Source: Lachnospiraceae bacterium M18-1 (GTDB taxonomy: Bacteria > Bacillota > Clostridia > Lachnospirales > Lachnospiraceae). Taken from it: a stretch of 64,000 nt of DNA. Location: the NCBI GenBank assembly GCA_000403295.2, contig KE159611.1:124001-188000 (forward strand), in the 5' to 3' direction. Every line of letters begins with the position of its first letter. The stretch's first letter is position 1. The notes under the pieces are model-generated. The model saw only the letters and a program-made list of their open reading frames with translations. It was not told the DNA's origin and searched no databases. This document shows positions 44,505-52,953 of the stretch, in pieces. Position numbers and translations under genes: made by a program.

Positions 44505-46124
44505 TCAGCCTTTCAGATACCTGACTTCAAAAGTTTCTATTGTGATCGGCTTATTAAACAGCGTTCCCTCAACACAGTCGCAGCCCATTTCCTTCAGTAT
44601 GTTCAATTGGTCCCTGGTGTCCACACCTGACGCCGACACGGTAACGCCAAGGCGCCGGCATACATCAATGACGGCCTGAGCAATGATCTGGCTGCGTCTG
44701 CTGCTCACAATATCATCCACCATGCTGCTGTCCAGCTTTAAACCGTCAAACTCCATGAGAGAAAGGATGGTAAAGCTGGAATTTTTAGCGCCGAAATGAT
44801 CCAGAACTACTCTTACATTGGCCTTGCGGATCTTATTCCCCGTCTCGGCCAGCATCTCCTGATTCATATCCCCGCGCGATTCCGAAACTTCCACCTGCAG
44901 ATATTCGCAGGATACATGATACTTCTCAACAATTGCCTGCATCTTTTCCGTAATATCATGGCGCCGCAGAGTAGAGCCTGCAAAATTTACGGAAACTGGG
45001 ATCATCGGCAGATCCTCCTGTTCCCAGCGCTGCAGTGTTCTGCAAACTTCCTCAAATACATACAGATCCAGATGATAAGATAACTTCGTCTCTTCCAGCA
45101 GCGCAATATAGCGCTCCGGATTCATGATTCCAAGGTCCTTATGGTGATAGCGCACAAGCGCCTCCGCTCCGACCACTTCGTTGGAGTGTACATCCATGAT
45201 CGGCAGGAGACATACAATAAAATTACCGGACTTCAGATCGTCAAGCAGATCCTGCTTGATGATCGGCTCATGATGTCCTTTACGCAGATTTTTATAATAC
45301 TTCCTCTTCTCTTCCCGCATCATATCTTCCGCGTCAGATACAAGGACATCCACATCTATATTGGCCTTTTCCCAGGCATAACCCATGGTCACCAGCCCAA
45401 GGCTGATGTTCTCCAGCTTCGTGTGGGCCGCCTGCACGCCTTTCATAAACTTTTCATAAGAAGTATTCTCAACGATAGCCAGATATTCATCTCCGGTCAG
45501 ACGGTATACGTTGGCGCTCCTGAAAAACTCTTCCAGTATCTCGCCTACGCGGATCACAACTTCGTCTCCATACTCCCTGCCAAACTCTTTGTTAAAGTTC
45601 TTCAGACCGTTGATATCCGCTGATAATGCGCCTACAGACTTTAACTGCTTCTTCTTCGCATCAGCCAGATATGCTACAAAGCTGTTCCGGTTCAAAAGCC
45701 CTGTCAGATCATCATGATAACTCAAATACTCCTGCTGCTTCTGGGTCTTGTGCAGAACGATCGCCTGGGAAATATATGGCAGGACTGCCCGCATCAGCGA
45801 CAGATCGCAGCCGCCCCGGCGGACATTGACTACAGCCAGTATCGCTGTCATACCTTCATCCAGTCCCTGAAACACACTGTAGCATTCATCTCTGGTATCC
45901 GTGATCTCATGCTGCACCCAGCGCGGCAGATGTTCCGGCTCCAGCATCTTGATCCGGTCCCGCTGCCACGGGATATTCTCTGCACACCATTCATATATTG
46001 TCAGTATCTCGTATTCATCCTTTTCGATATAATAAGCATATTCCGAGTCATAATAATCTCTTACCGTACTCAGAACGTCATTCATAATCTCAAGAATAGA
46101 ACGCATCTTATTGTTATCACTCAT
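44505..46124 (-). CDS. Degenerate GGDEF-EAL protein with N-terminal sensor region
   Basis: About 539 residues from the ATG at 46124 (GGGAGAG upstream). A GAF-like region (to ~150) is followed by a GGDEF domain with altered motif LTGDEY and an EAL domain. EALVRYHH is intact, but the DDFG motif reads LDHFG and the AEGVE motif reads ASGVD, so two catalytic or metal-binding acids are missing. It probably binds c-di-GMP or signals by interaction rather than cleaving it. No membrane span is seen. Confidence 0.85.
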   Translation of the reverse strand: MSDNNKMRSILEIMNDVLSTVRDYYDSEYAYYIEKDEYEILTIYEWCAENIPWQRDRIKMLEPEHLPRWVQHEITDTRDECYSVFQGLDEGMTAILAVVNVRRGGCDLSLMRAVLPYISQAIVLHKTQKQQEYLSYHDDLTGLLNRNSFVAYLADAKKKQLKSVGALSADINGLKNFNKEFGREYGDEVVIRVGEILEEFFRSANVYRLTGDEYLAIVENTSYEKFMKGVQAAHTKLENISLGLVTMGYAWEKANIDVDVLVSDAEDMMREEKRKYYKNLRKGHHEPIIKQDLLDDLKSGNFIVCLLPIMDVHSNEVVGAEALVRYHHKDLGIMNPERYIALLEETKLSYHLDLYVFEEVCRTLQRWEQEDLPMIPVSVNFAGSTLRRHDITEKMQAIVEKYHVSCEYLQVEVSESRGDMNQEMLAETGNKIRKANVRVVLDHFGAKNSSFTILSLMEFDGLKLDSSMVDDIVSSRRSQIIAQAVIDVCRRLGVTVSASGVDTRDQLNILKEMGCDCVEGTLFNKPITIETFEVRYLKG

Positions 46125-46303
46125 AAAACTACTCTCCCTTACCCCTGTAGAGAACTGCTTCAAAATAATCTGTACATCTTTGCGCTGTTATTTTACTGGT
46201 TCCATACCGTACACCACAAATACGGCACAGAAATTTCAGTAACCTTTTTTGTTACTGCACAGGTACATTCGTTACGATTCCCAAGCTGCCTATACATAGC
46301 ATA

Positions 46304-46332
46304 TTGTAGTATAATGGTTGTGAAATTGCAAC
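46304..46332 (-). promoter_or_regulatory. Possible promoter for the GGDEF-EAL gene
   Basis: On the minus strand TTGCAA (46327-46332), 17 bases, TACAAT (46304-46309). It would give a leader of about 170 bases, within which a cagtaac/gttactg hairpin (46238-46258) forms. The 340-base divergent spacer holds nothing else I recognise. Confidence 0.45.
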
Positions 46333-46464
46333 CCGAATCAGAAAAAAATATAATTTTGCAAAATTTTATTTTGATTATAAAAATCGGGTCGATATATAAA
46401 TATACGGAAATTGCCCGCAATTAAAATATACTCACAGACTGATCAAAAGAAGGAGGGGATTTTC

Positions 46465-47424
46465 ATGAGAGTCACGATGAGAAACTGGCAGCCGGCAGCC
46501 GGCAGCCGTTATAAGGATCAGGCCCAGGTCGCGGCTCCCGGCATTGAAGCGGAGAAGGCTTCGGGTATTCCGATACAGACAGAGACAGCGGCGGACCGTT
46601 ATCTCAATATGAAAGACACAGCGCAGGAAGATTTTTATCATTCCATCCGCGGGCAGGTTCAGGATCAGTCCAGCTTTTTAAATACTCTACTTGGAGAGGA
46701 TCAGGAGGACTTCTTAGCTTCCATGCTCGGAAAAGACGAAAAGAGCCTTCTGGATTCTATGCTCGGAAAAGATAAAGAGGAGGAGAGTTTTCTGGCTTCT
46801 TTACTGGGGCAGGCAAAGGAAAGTTCAAACTTCAAGATGTCCGTTTCCGTCCCGGATGATTCCGTAGGACAGCTTGCAACCGAGCTCGCCCGCTCGGAGA
46901 CAAAGATGAATGTGCTGCAGGTTTCCTCCAAGGCCATGCGCGCGCTGGGCAATCTGAAAATAGCATATGCCCTCAGCGAAGGCGAGGACAAGGAAAAGAT
47001 CGGCCAGATGATCCGGCGCATGCAGAAGCTGACCCGGCAGATTCAGAAGAAGATGAAGAACCTGACCAAGGAAGAACAGCTGGAACTGCAGAGAAAGCGG
47101 GCCGAAGAACGGCAGCAGCAGGAGAGAGAGATGGAAATCCGCAAGGAGATCTCCAAGCGGAAGAGAAAGCGCCGCAGGGAAGAGAATCAATATGCATCTA
47201 AGGAAGTCATCCAGGACCGGAAGGAAGCGCTTCAGGAGACCCTGGACTCCATTGCAGGCCTGGGCAGTTCTTCTGCAGCGGCAGCAGCAGAAGGCATGGT
47301 TTCCGCGGTCGGGGCAGAATCCGGGAGCGGAGCGGGTTCAGCAGCGGCAGGCGTCAGCCCAGCAGGCGGAGCCATTTCCGTAGATGCGGCAGCAGTCGAT
47401 GTTGCAGCGGATGCGGCTGTCTGA
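46465..47424 (+). CDS. Hypothetical protein with short leucine-rich-like tandem repeats
   Basis: About 319 residues from the ATG at 46465 (AAGGAGGGG upstream). Residues ~70-125 hold four 12-14 residue units of the type FLASMLGKDEKS. A basic coiled coil follows (KLTRQIQKKMKNLTKEEQLELQ; REMEIRKEISKRKRKRR), then a tail of about 55 residues nearly all Ala, Gly, Ser and Val. No signal peptide. I do not recognise the family. Confidence 0.7.
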   Translation: MRVTMRNWQPAAGSRYKDQAQVAAPGIEAEKASGIPIQTETAADRYLNMKDTAQEDFYHSIRGQVQDQSSFLNTLLGEDQEDFLASMLGKDEKSLLDSMLGKDKEEESFLASLLGQAKESSNFKMSVSVPDDSVGQLATELARSETKMNVLQVSSKAMRALGNLKIAYALSEGEDKEKIGQMIRRMQKLTRQIQKKMKNLTKEEQLELQRKRAEERQQQEREMEIRKEISKRKRKRRREENQYASKEVIQDRKEALQETLDSIAGLGSSSAAAAAEGMVSAVGAESGSGAGSAAAGVSPAGGAISVDAAAVDVAADAAV

Positions 47425-47453
47425 CCAATGCGATAAAAGTACCTGGTTTTTAA

Positions 47454-47500
47454 GGCAGCCCGTCACAACGATCCGTTGTGCGGGCTGTCTTTCTTTGTTT
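47454..47500 (+). terminator. Terminator after the repeat protein
   Basis: ggcagcccg...cacaacg pairs with cgttgtg...cgggctgtc around a 3-base loop and is followed by tttctttgtttt. It also lies 40 bases past the convergent rhaA stop. Confidence 0.9.
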
Positions 47501-47543
47501 TGCCAAATTCCAAATAACGCGTTATACGTCTGCCAGCATGATA

Positions 47544-48797
47544 CTATGCTCTCTTTGAAAGCACTTCCTTCTCATATGTTTCGATCTCAGTAAACCAGCC
47601 TTCTGCCTGCACGCCGCACCGTGAACAGTATTCTTCCCACACATCGCCCAGCGGAAGGGTCTTGCATTCTTCCATAAGAACCATTTTCTTACTCATCTGG
47701 TTCGTGTCCTGGAGTTCCTTGAGCATCTTGTTCGGTGTGCACAGCGCATTCAGCAGAGCCTTCTGGAAACTCCTGAAGCCAGTCACCCATGCGGAGATCC
47801 TGTTAATGGAAGCGTCAAAATAATCCAGCGCGATGTAGGTACGATCCAGCCCGCCCTCACAGCGGACGATCTCTTTCGCGATTTCTTTTGTCTCATCATC
47901 AAAAAGCACAACATGGTCAGAATCCCAGCGGATCGGGCGTGTTACATGAAGCGCGATCTCCGGGAAGAAGGTCAGCAGCGCCGGAATCTTATCCGAAACC
48001 ATCTCTGTCGGATGATAATGTCCGTTATCCATCAGAGGCAGGCATTTATCAATATTGGCCGCCGCATAACTCAGTGAAAATTCTGCAGAACCCACCGTAT
48101 AAGCCTCTACACCGATACCGAATACCTTGGATTCCACACAGGGCTTCACCATCTTCGGATCGTATGGCTCGGAAAGAATTTCATCAATAGCTTCCTTATA
48201 ACGCATTCTCGGTCCCATACGGTCAGCCGGAACATCCTTGTAGCCGTCTCCGGTCCAGATATTCATCACACATGGAATCCCTGTCTGCTCTGCAAAGTAA
48301 GAGGATATACGAATACATGCTTTTCCATGTTCGATCCAAAATCTTCTCACCTCTTCATCCGGGCTGGACAGCGTCAGACCGTCCTTCATCATATCATGAG
48401 AGAAAAATGTCGGGTTGAAATCAAGTCCCATACCTCTTTCTTTTGCAAAATCCACCCACTTCTGGAAATGCTTCGGCTCCAGTTTATCACGGTCAACAAA
48501 TTCACCCTTCTCGAAAATTGCATAGCTTGCATGTACATTAATCTTTTTCTTACCCGGCATCAGGCTCATCGCCTTGTCCATGTCCGCAAGCAGTTCTTCC
48601 GGATTCCTTGCCTTGCCCGGATAGTCGCCGGTCGTCTGGATGCCTCCTGTCAGCGGGCCTTCGTGGTCAAAACCGATCACATCGTCCCCCTGCCAGCAGT
48701 GAAGGGATACCGGAACATTCATACATTTTTCGATTGCCGCCTCTGTGTCTACTCCAAATTTTGCATAGATCTCTTTTGCTGATTCATACCTTGACAT
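47544..48797 (-). CDS. rhaA: L-rhamnose isomerase
   Basis: The 417-residue protein has the family's TIM-barrel and metal-binding segments (HCWQGDDVIGFD; NPTFFSHDM; MNIWTGDGYKDVPADR; DNGHYHPTE; RWDSDHVV). It converts L-rhamnose to L-rhamnulose. It follows rhaB by 42 bases with AGGAGGA upstream of its ATG, so the two form one unit. No aldolase (rhaD) or transporter gene is in the window. Confidence 0.97.
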   Translation of the reverse strand: MSRYESAKEIYAKFGVDTEAAIEKCMNVPVSLHCWQGDDVIGFDHEGPLTGGIQTTGDYPGKARNPEELLADMDKAMSLMPGKKKINVHASYAIFEKGEFVDRDKLEPKHFQKWVDFAKERGMGLDFNPTFFSHDMMKDGLTLSSPDEEVRRFWIEHGKACIRISSYFAEQTGIPCVMNIWTGDGYKDVPADRMGPRMRYKEAIDEILSEPYDPKMVKPCVESKVFGIGVEAYTVGSAEFSLSYAAANIDKCLPLMDNGHYHPTEMVSDKIPALLTFFPEIALHVTRPIRWDSDHVVLFDDETKEIAKEIVRCEGGLDRTYIALDYFDASINRISAWVTGFRSFQKALLNALCTPNKMLKELQDTNQMSKKMVLMEECKTLPLGDVWEEYCSRCGVQAEGWFTEIETYEKEVLSKRA

Positions 48798-48839
48798 GTT
48801 TGTAAATCCTCCTGTTATTTTTTTAGTTTTTTTGAATGT

Positions 48840-50237
48840 CTATTCGTAGTAACTGATATCAAATGATTCTCCGATGCATGTCCGTGCCGCCGGCAGATCC
48901 GGGAACACACCATCCTGCAGCATCTGAACCACGATATTTCCGATAGCAGTCGCCTCTGTCGGCCCGGCCGATACCTTTTTGCCGGTATACTTCGCGGTCA
49001 GCTCGTTCAGGTAGCCTGCATTGGCGCCGCCGCCCACAACGTAGATCGTATCGTATGTATTGCCTGTGATATCCTCGATCTCCTTCACAGTCTCGCCGTA
49101 GCAGTATGCCAGACTGTTGTAAACCACCGCGGAGATCTCTCCTACCGTCCGGGGCACCTGCTGGTTTGTATTTGCACAGAAATCCTGCACTGCCTTGATC
49201 ATGCTCTTGGGAGCAAAGAAACAGTTGTCATTGCAATCTACAATGGAAGCGATCTTCTCTTTGGAGGCGCGCTCACAGATCTCCCCGAAAGACAGGTCTT
49301 CTTCAAATTCCTTCTTTACAGACTGGATCATCCACAGTCCCATGATATTTTTGAGGAAACGGAACCGATGGTCATAGCCGCCTTCGTTTGTAAAGTTGGC
49401 CTGCATGCTTGCCATGGAGCAGTCGGCCTCCTTTCTCTCGATCCCCATCAGCGACCAGGTGCCGGAGCTGATGTAAATCGCATTGTCATCATTGGTCGGG
49501 ACCGCCAGCACTGCGGAGCCGGTATCATGTGTGGCTGGAAGCACCACCGTACAGTCAAATCCGATCTCTTCCCGAATTTCTTTTGTAAAGTTCCCAACCA
49601 CCGTCCCGGGCATGGATACGGGCCGGAACATTTTGGAATTGCAGCCCAGCATGTCGATCAGCTCATAATCCCAGTCGTTGGTCCTGGGATCTACCAACTG
49701 GGTGCTGGTGGCATTGGTATATTCCATCTTCTTTACACCGGTCAGCAGAAAATCAAAATAGTCCGGAATCATCAAGATAGACTCCGCCTGCTCCAGATAT
49801 TCGGGGTGTGACTGCTTGACCGCCATCAGCTGGTAAATGGTATTGAAGATCTGCTTCTGGATCCCGGTCCTGGCATATAATGCGGAAAGTGAGATCGTCT
49901 CATAGACCTTGTCATCCATCCCGTTGGTACGGCTGTCACGATAGCCTACGGTATCCCCCAGAACCTTGTCCTCCTGATCCAGCAGGACATAGTCTACTGC
50001 CCATGTATCAATCCCCATAAAGGAAGGAATCTTGCCCAGCTCTTTACATTTTTTCAGACCATTTTTGATCTCGTCAAACAGGCGCTTCACATTCCAGCAC
50101 AGGGTTCCGTTCACATTGTCCATCCCGTTCGGGAAGCGGTAGATCTCTTCCAGCTTCATTCTGCCGTCTTCCATAGAGGCCAGCATATGGCGTCCGCTGG
50201 ATGCCCCGATGTCTACGGCCAAATAATACTTCTCCAT
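48840..50237 (-). CDS. rhaB: Rhamnulokinase
   Basis: A 465-residue FGGY-type sugar kinase. It has YLAVDIGASSGRHMLA at the N-terminus, DTWAVDYVLLDQ, PATHDTGSAVLAVP and the C-terminal ATP site YVVGGGANAGYLNELTA. It phosphorylates L-rhamnulose. AAAGGAGG precedes the ATG. A likely -10 (TATAAT, minus strand, near 50270) lies in the 104-base upstream spacer, just past the terminator of the preceding gene. Confidence 0.97.
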   Translation of the reverse strand: MEKYYLAVDIGASSGRHMLASMEDGRMKLEEIYRFPNGMDNVNGTLCWNVKRLFDEIKNGLKKCKELGKIPSFMGIDTWAVDYVLLDQEDKVLGDTVGYRDSRTNGMDDKVYETISLSALYARTGIQKQIFNTIYQLMAVKQSHPEYLEQAESILMIPDYFDFLLTGVKKMEYTNATSTQLVDPRTNDWDYELIDMLGCNSKMFRPVSMPGTVVGNFTKEIREEIGFDCTVVLPATHDTGSAVLAVPTNDDNAIYISSGTWSLMGIERKEADCSMASMQANFTNEGGYDHRFRFLKNIMGLWMIQSVKKEFEEDLSFGEICERASKEKIASIVDCNDNCFFAPKSMIKAVQDFCANTNQQVPRTVGEISAVVYNSLAYCYGETVKEIEDITGNTYDTIYVVGGGANAGYLNELTAKYTGKKVSAGPTEATAIGNIVVQMLQDGVFPDLPAARTCIGESFDISYYE

Positions 50238-50295
50238 TTTGTGCCTCCTTTACATTTTTTCAACTCTAATGTTATTATAATTAGTAAAAGAGCAC

Positions 50296-50331
50296 AAAAA
50301 AAGGTCTCTATTTACTTAAAAATAGGACCTT
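50296..50331 (-). terminator. Terminator between the GGDEF gene and rhaB
   Basis: AAGGTC and CTATTT on one arm pair with AAATAG and GACCTT on the other with one bulge, followed on the minus strand by seven T. It lies 11 bases past the GGDEF stop and insulates rhaBA. Confidence 0.88.
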
Positions 50332-50341
50332 ATTTGCATTT

Positions 50342-51631
50342 CTATTCTGCTATAGTCGAGAATATCAACGGATATTTTGCAATGTTCTTTAATTTGCACT
50401 CATAAACCACATCTTCTGCCTTTTGCATGATATCTTCCAGGGTAAGCTCGTTCTCTTTTCCCATGATCTCCAGGACACCGTAGCTGAAGCTGCACTGGTA
50501 CTTTCTGTAGACTTCCTCCTGAAATTCCTTCAGGATCTCGGCCAGCTTCCTGTTGATCAGTTCCGCCATATTGCCGGAAAGGATAACGCAGAACTCATCC
50601 CCGCCGATCCGGGTAAACGTATCGCCGCCGCGGAAATTCTTCTTGACAATCTCCACGAAGTTCTGGATATATACGTCTCCTTCGTGATGTCCAAATGTCT
50701 CATTTACATATTCCAATCCGTCAAGCTGCAGATAGCAGAGTGTCGCCTCCAGCTCATCGCGCAGGACGATTCCCATATACTCCTCAAAGAATCGGCGGTT
50801 CTTGGCTCCTGTCAGAGGATCGTGGTAAGCTTCACTGTCCAGATTGCGGGCATTGCGCTTTTCGTCTGTGATATCGATCACGACATGAACAAAGGAGGAG
50901 CGCTCTTTCCACTCCATCGGAAAAGATGTGACACGGTAGGATGTACCGGCCTCACCGTCCATCTCCCATACCTTGTACTGCTCCCTGCCGTCCCAGTTCA
51001 GCAAATCGGAATGGAAGGAAAGACGGCGTTTGCAGGTCTGACAGAAGGAACCGTCAACCCCTCCTAACTGCTTCCTCTTATTACAGTATATGATTTCCTT
51101 GCTGTCCTTATCTACAACCAGAAGCCATTCCTTGCGCCTGCTCAGCATCTCGATCAAAAATTCATTGTAGCCTTCTATCATCTCTGCCCGGCGCTCTGCC
51201 TTCTCCGCAACTTCCTTAAGCTGTTCTTCCCTCTCCTTAAGCTGCTTGGTCATCTCATTAAAGGCGTCGGAAAAATCTCCCAGAAAAGCTACATGCTGAG
51301 AATAGTCTCCCTTTGTGACCTGCTGCGCCTGCCATGTAAGATGGTTCAGATTCGCATGGAGGTTCTTCAGATTCTCACAAAGGAAATTATATTCTTTCGG
51401 AAATTCCACGGACAGGTTTCCCTTCGAAAGTTCCGCAGAATATGCAACCAGTTCGTTTACCGCATTCTGCATGATCTGAAGCCCCCGTCCCAGATCCTTA
51501 AAGGGCTCACTCAATTTACTGACTTCAAAATTCTCAATCCAAGAATCATAAAGGATCCCCCTCATATATTCAAATAAAAGCTCGCAGTCCTTATTCGTGT
51601 CTGCACTCAAGACTATGTCCTCCTTATTCAT
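50342..51631 (-). CDS. Diguanylate cyclase with HAMP-like and PAS-like regions
   Basis: Four hundred and twenty-nine residues, with no membrane span. Two HAMP-like helices (NELVAYSAELSKGNLSVEF; QVTKGDYSQHVAFLGDFSDAFNEM) precede a coiled coil. A PAS-like domain with a CxxC pair (GSFCQTCKRRLSF) follows, then a GGDEF domain with an intact RIGGDEF motif near residue 341. It should make c-di-GMP in the cytoplasm. The CxxC and Cys at YCNKRK could bind metal or sense redox. It overlaps the V4R gene by eight bases. Confidence 0.9.
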   Translation of the reverse strand: MNKEDIVLSADTNKDCELLFEYMRGILYDSWIENFEVSKLSEPFKDLGRGLQIMQNAVNELVAYSAELSKGNLSVEFPKEYNFLCENLKNLHANLNHLTWQAQQVTKGDYSQHVAFLGDFSDAFNEMTKQLKEREEQLKEVAEKAERRAEMIEGYNEFLIEMLSRRKEWLLVVDKDSKEIIYCNKRKQLGGVDGSFCQTCKRRLSFHSDLLNWDGREQYKVWEMDGEAGTSYRVTSFPMEWKERSSFVHVVIDITDEKRNARNLDSEAYHDPLTGAKNRRFFEEYMGIVLRDELEATLCYLQLDGLEYVNETFGHHEGDVYIQNFVEIVKKNFRGGDTFTRIGGDEFCVILSGNMAELINRKLAEILKEFQEEVYRKYQCSFSYGVLEIMGKENELTLEDIMQKAEDVVYECKLKNIAKYPLIFSTIAE

Positions 51632-52163
51632 CGATATCTGCCCGGAACCGACATACCCTGTCGCCGGTCGCCCAACAGTTTACTTCCGTCGCATTGTACG
51701 GCTTCCCCGTATACGAGGTAAGAACCCCTGCTAAAAATCCCTCGTCATAATTACATACTGTCTCCCCGAGAAGCGGCAGTCCGGAACAATCGGCATCCTC
51801 AGAAACCGTAAGGACCATTTTCCCCGTCTCCTCATCAAACTTCTCAATCCGGAGGACACCCATCTTAAATTCTTCCAGCCGCTTCTGAAGCTGTGCAGTA
51901 AATTCGGACAATTCCAAAGATGAGTCCAGATATTTTTCTGCAAAATATGTCCCGGCCCGATAGCCCGCACTCCGGAAAATATCAATCTGCTCTTCTTTTC
52001 CAAGCCTTGAAGTCAATTCTTCGCGAATAGAATATTCCAAAAGCCTGTATACAGCAACCGGAAGCTCCGTTCCCAGGTTCTCCCTGCCGTTTTCCTGTGC
52101 CTCCATATAATCCGTAAGAGAAAGCGTTTTCCTGTTTTTCAAAAAAATATTGTCTTCCATCAT
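51624..52163 (-). CDS. V4R (4-vinyl reductase) domain protein
   Basis: One hundred and seventy-nine residues. The C-terminal two thirds show the V4R small-ligand-binding fold: RSAGYRAGTYFAEKY, then SGLPLLGETVCNYDEGFLAGVL and the closing EVNCWATGDRVCRF with conserved Cys residues. V4R domains bind hydrocarbons or haem-like ligands upstream of signalling enzymes. Here the overlap with the GGDEF gene suggests a split sensor for it. Confidence 0.85.
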   Translation of the reverse strand: MMEDNIFLKNRKTLSLTDYMEAQENGRENLGTELPVAVYRLLEYSIREELTSRLGKEEQIDIFRSAGYRAGTYFAEKYLDSSLELSEFTAQLQKRLEEFKMGVLRIEKFDEETGKMVLTVSEDADCSGLPLLGETVCNYDEGFLAGVLTSYTGKPYNATEVNCWATGDRVCRFRADIDE

Positions 52164-52303
52164 GTTTCCCTTTCTGCATTATCAAATGACTGCCGCATCC
52201 CGTTCCGTCCGCCAGATGCACCAGTCCTATTTTATTATAACGTATTCCCCCTGCTTTGCCAACATTCTTTTTTATACTTGGAAATCCGGCGTCCGTCTCG
52301 TGT

Positions 52304-52450
52304 ATTACTATTCACACCCTCACCGGGTGCTCACAGCAATGAATCCGGCCCATTGAAAAGTCGCCTGGCGGCGAGGGGCTGGATGCACGCTCCATCACTG
52401 AATTGGCCGGATGCCGTGCAGCAAATGCCCGGCACCGCGTGAACAGTAAC
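52304..52450. repeat. Dispersed repeat with terminal inverted repeats, copy 2
   Basis: A 147-base relative of 34760-34955. The left end attactattcacaccc and right end gcgtgaacagtaac are imperfect inverted repeats, and the inner blocks ggcccattgaaaagtcgcc and attggccggatgccgtgcag match copy 1. It lies between the V4R gene and the receiver gene. It lacks about 50 internal bases found in copy 1. Confidence 0.82.
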
Positions 52451-52460
52451 CGTCGTCTCA

Positions 52461-52820
52461 CTACTGCTGCAGTTCCTGGGCAACCCGCTTCATCAGCTCC
52501 TGCGGCATAAACGGCTTTTTCAGATAATTCACTGCCCCCAGCTTGATCGCGCTCATGACATCATCCTCGTCTCCCGATGCAGTCAGGAAGATCACAGGGA
52601 TATTGATGGAGCTCTTCTTCATACGCTCAAAGACCTCCATCCCGTTCATCTTCGGCATTTCTATATCAAGAAGGACCAGATCGACCTTCTCATTCTTCAG
52701 CTTATCAAGCGCTTCTATTCCTGATTCCGCAAGAAGTACCTCGTAATACTTCCCCAGGATCATTTTCGTCCTTACCAGATTCATCGAATCATCATCTACT
52801 ACCAAAATACGTCTCTGCAT
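52461..52820 (-). CDS. Stand-alone response regulator receiver protein
   Basis: One hundred and nineteen residues, a single CheY-like domain: VVDDDSMN acidic pocket, phosphoacceptor in VDLVLLDIEMPKMNG, T in FLTASGDEDD and K in NYLKKPFMP. There is no output domain. The ATG at 52820 has GGGAGGCGG upstream. It may feed the c-di-GMP proteins nearby, but no kinase is adjacent. Confidence 0.92.
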   Translation of the reverse strand: MQRRILVVDDDSMNLVRTKMILGKYYEVLLAESGIEALDKLKNEKVDLVLLDIEMPKMNGMEVFERMKKSSINIPVIFLTASGDEDDVMSAIKLGAVNYLKKPFMPQELMKRVAQELQQ

Positions 52821-52953
52821 ACAACCGCCTCCCTGTTTTATTGTCGGGGACTTCCCCAAACTCCGTAATTTTTATTGTAAAGCAGAATCTCAATAAAATC
52901 AAGCCTGAAAGCACTACTGCAGCTCTGACGCTTAAATTTATTTTTTTCTTCCA

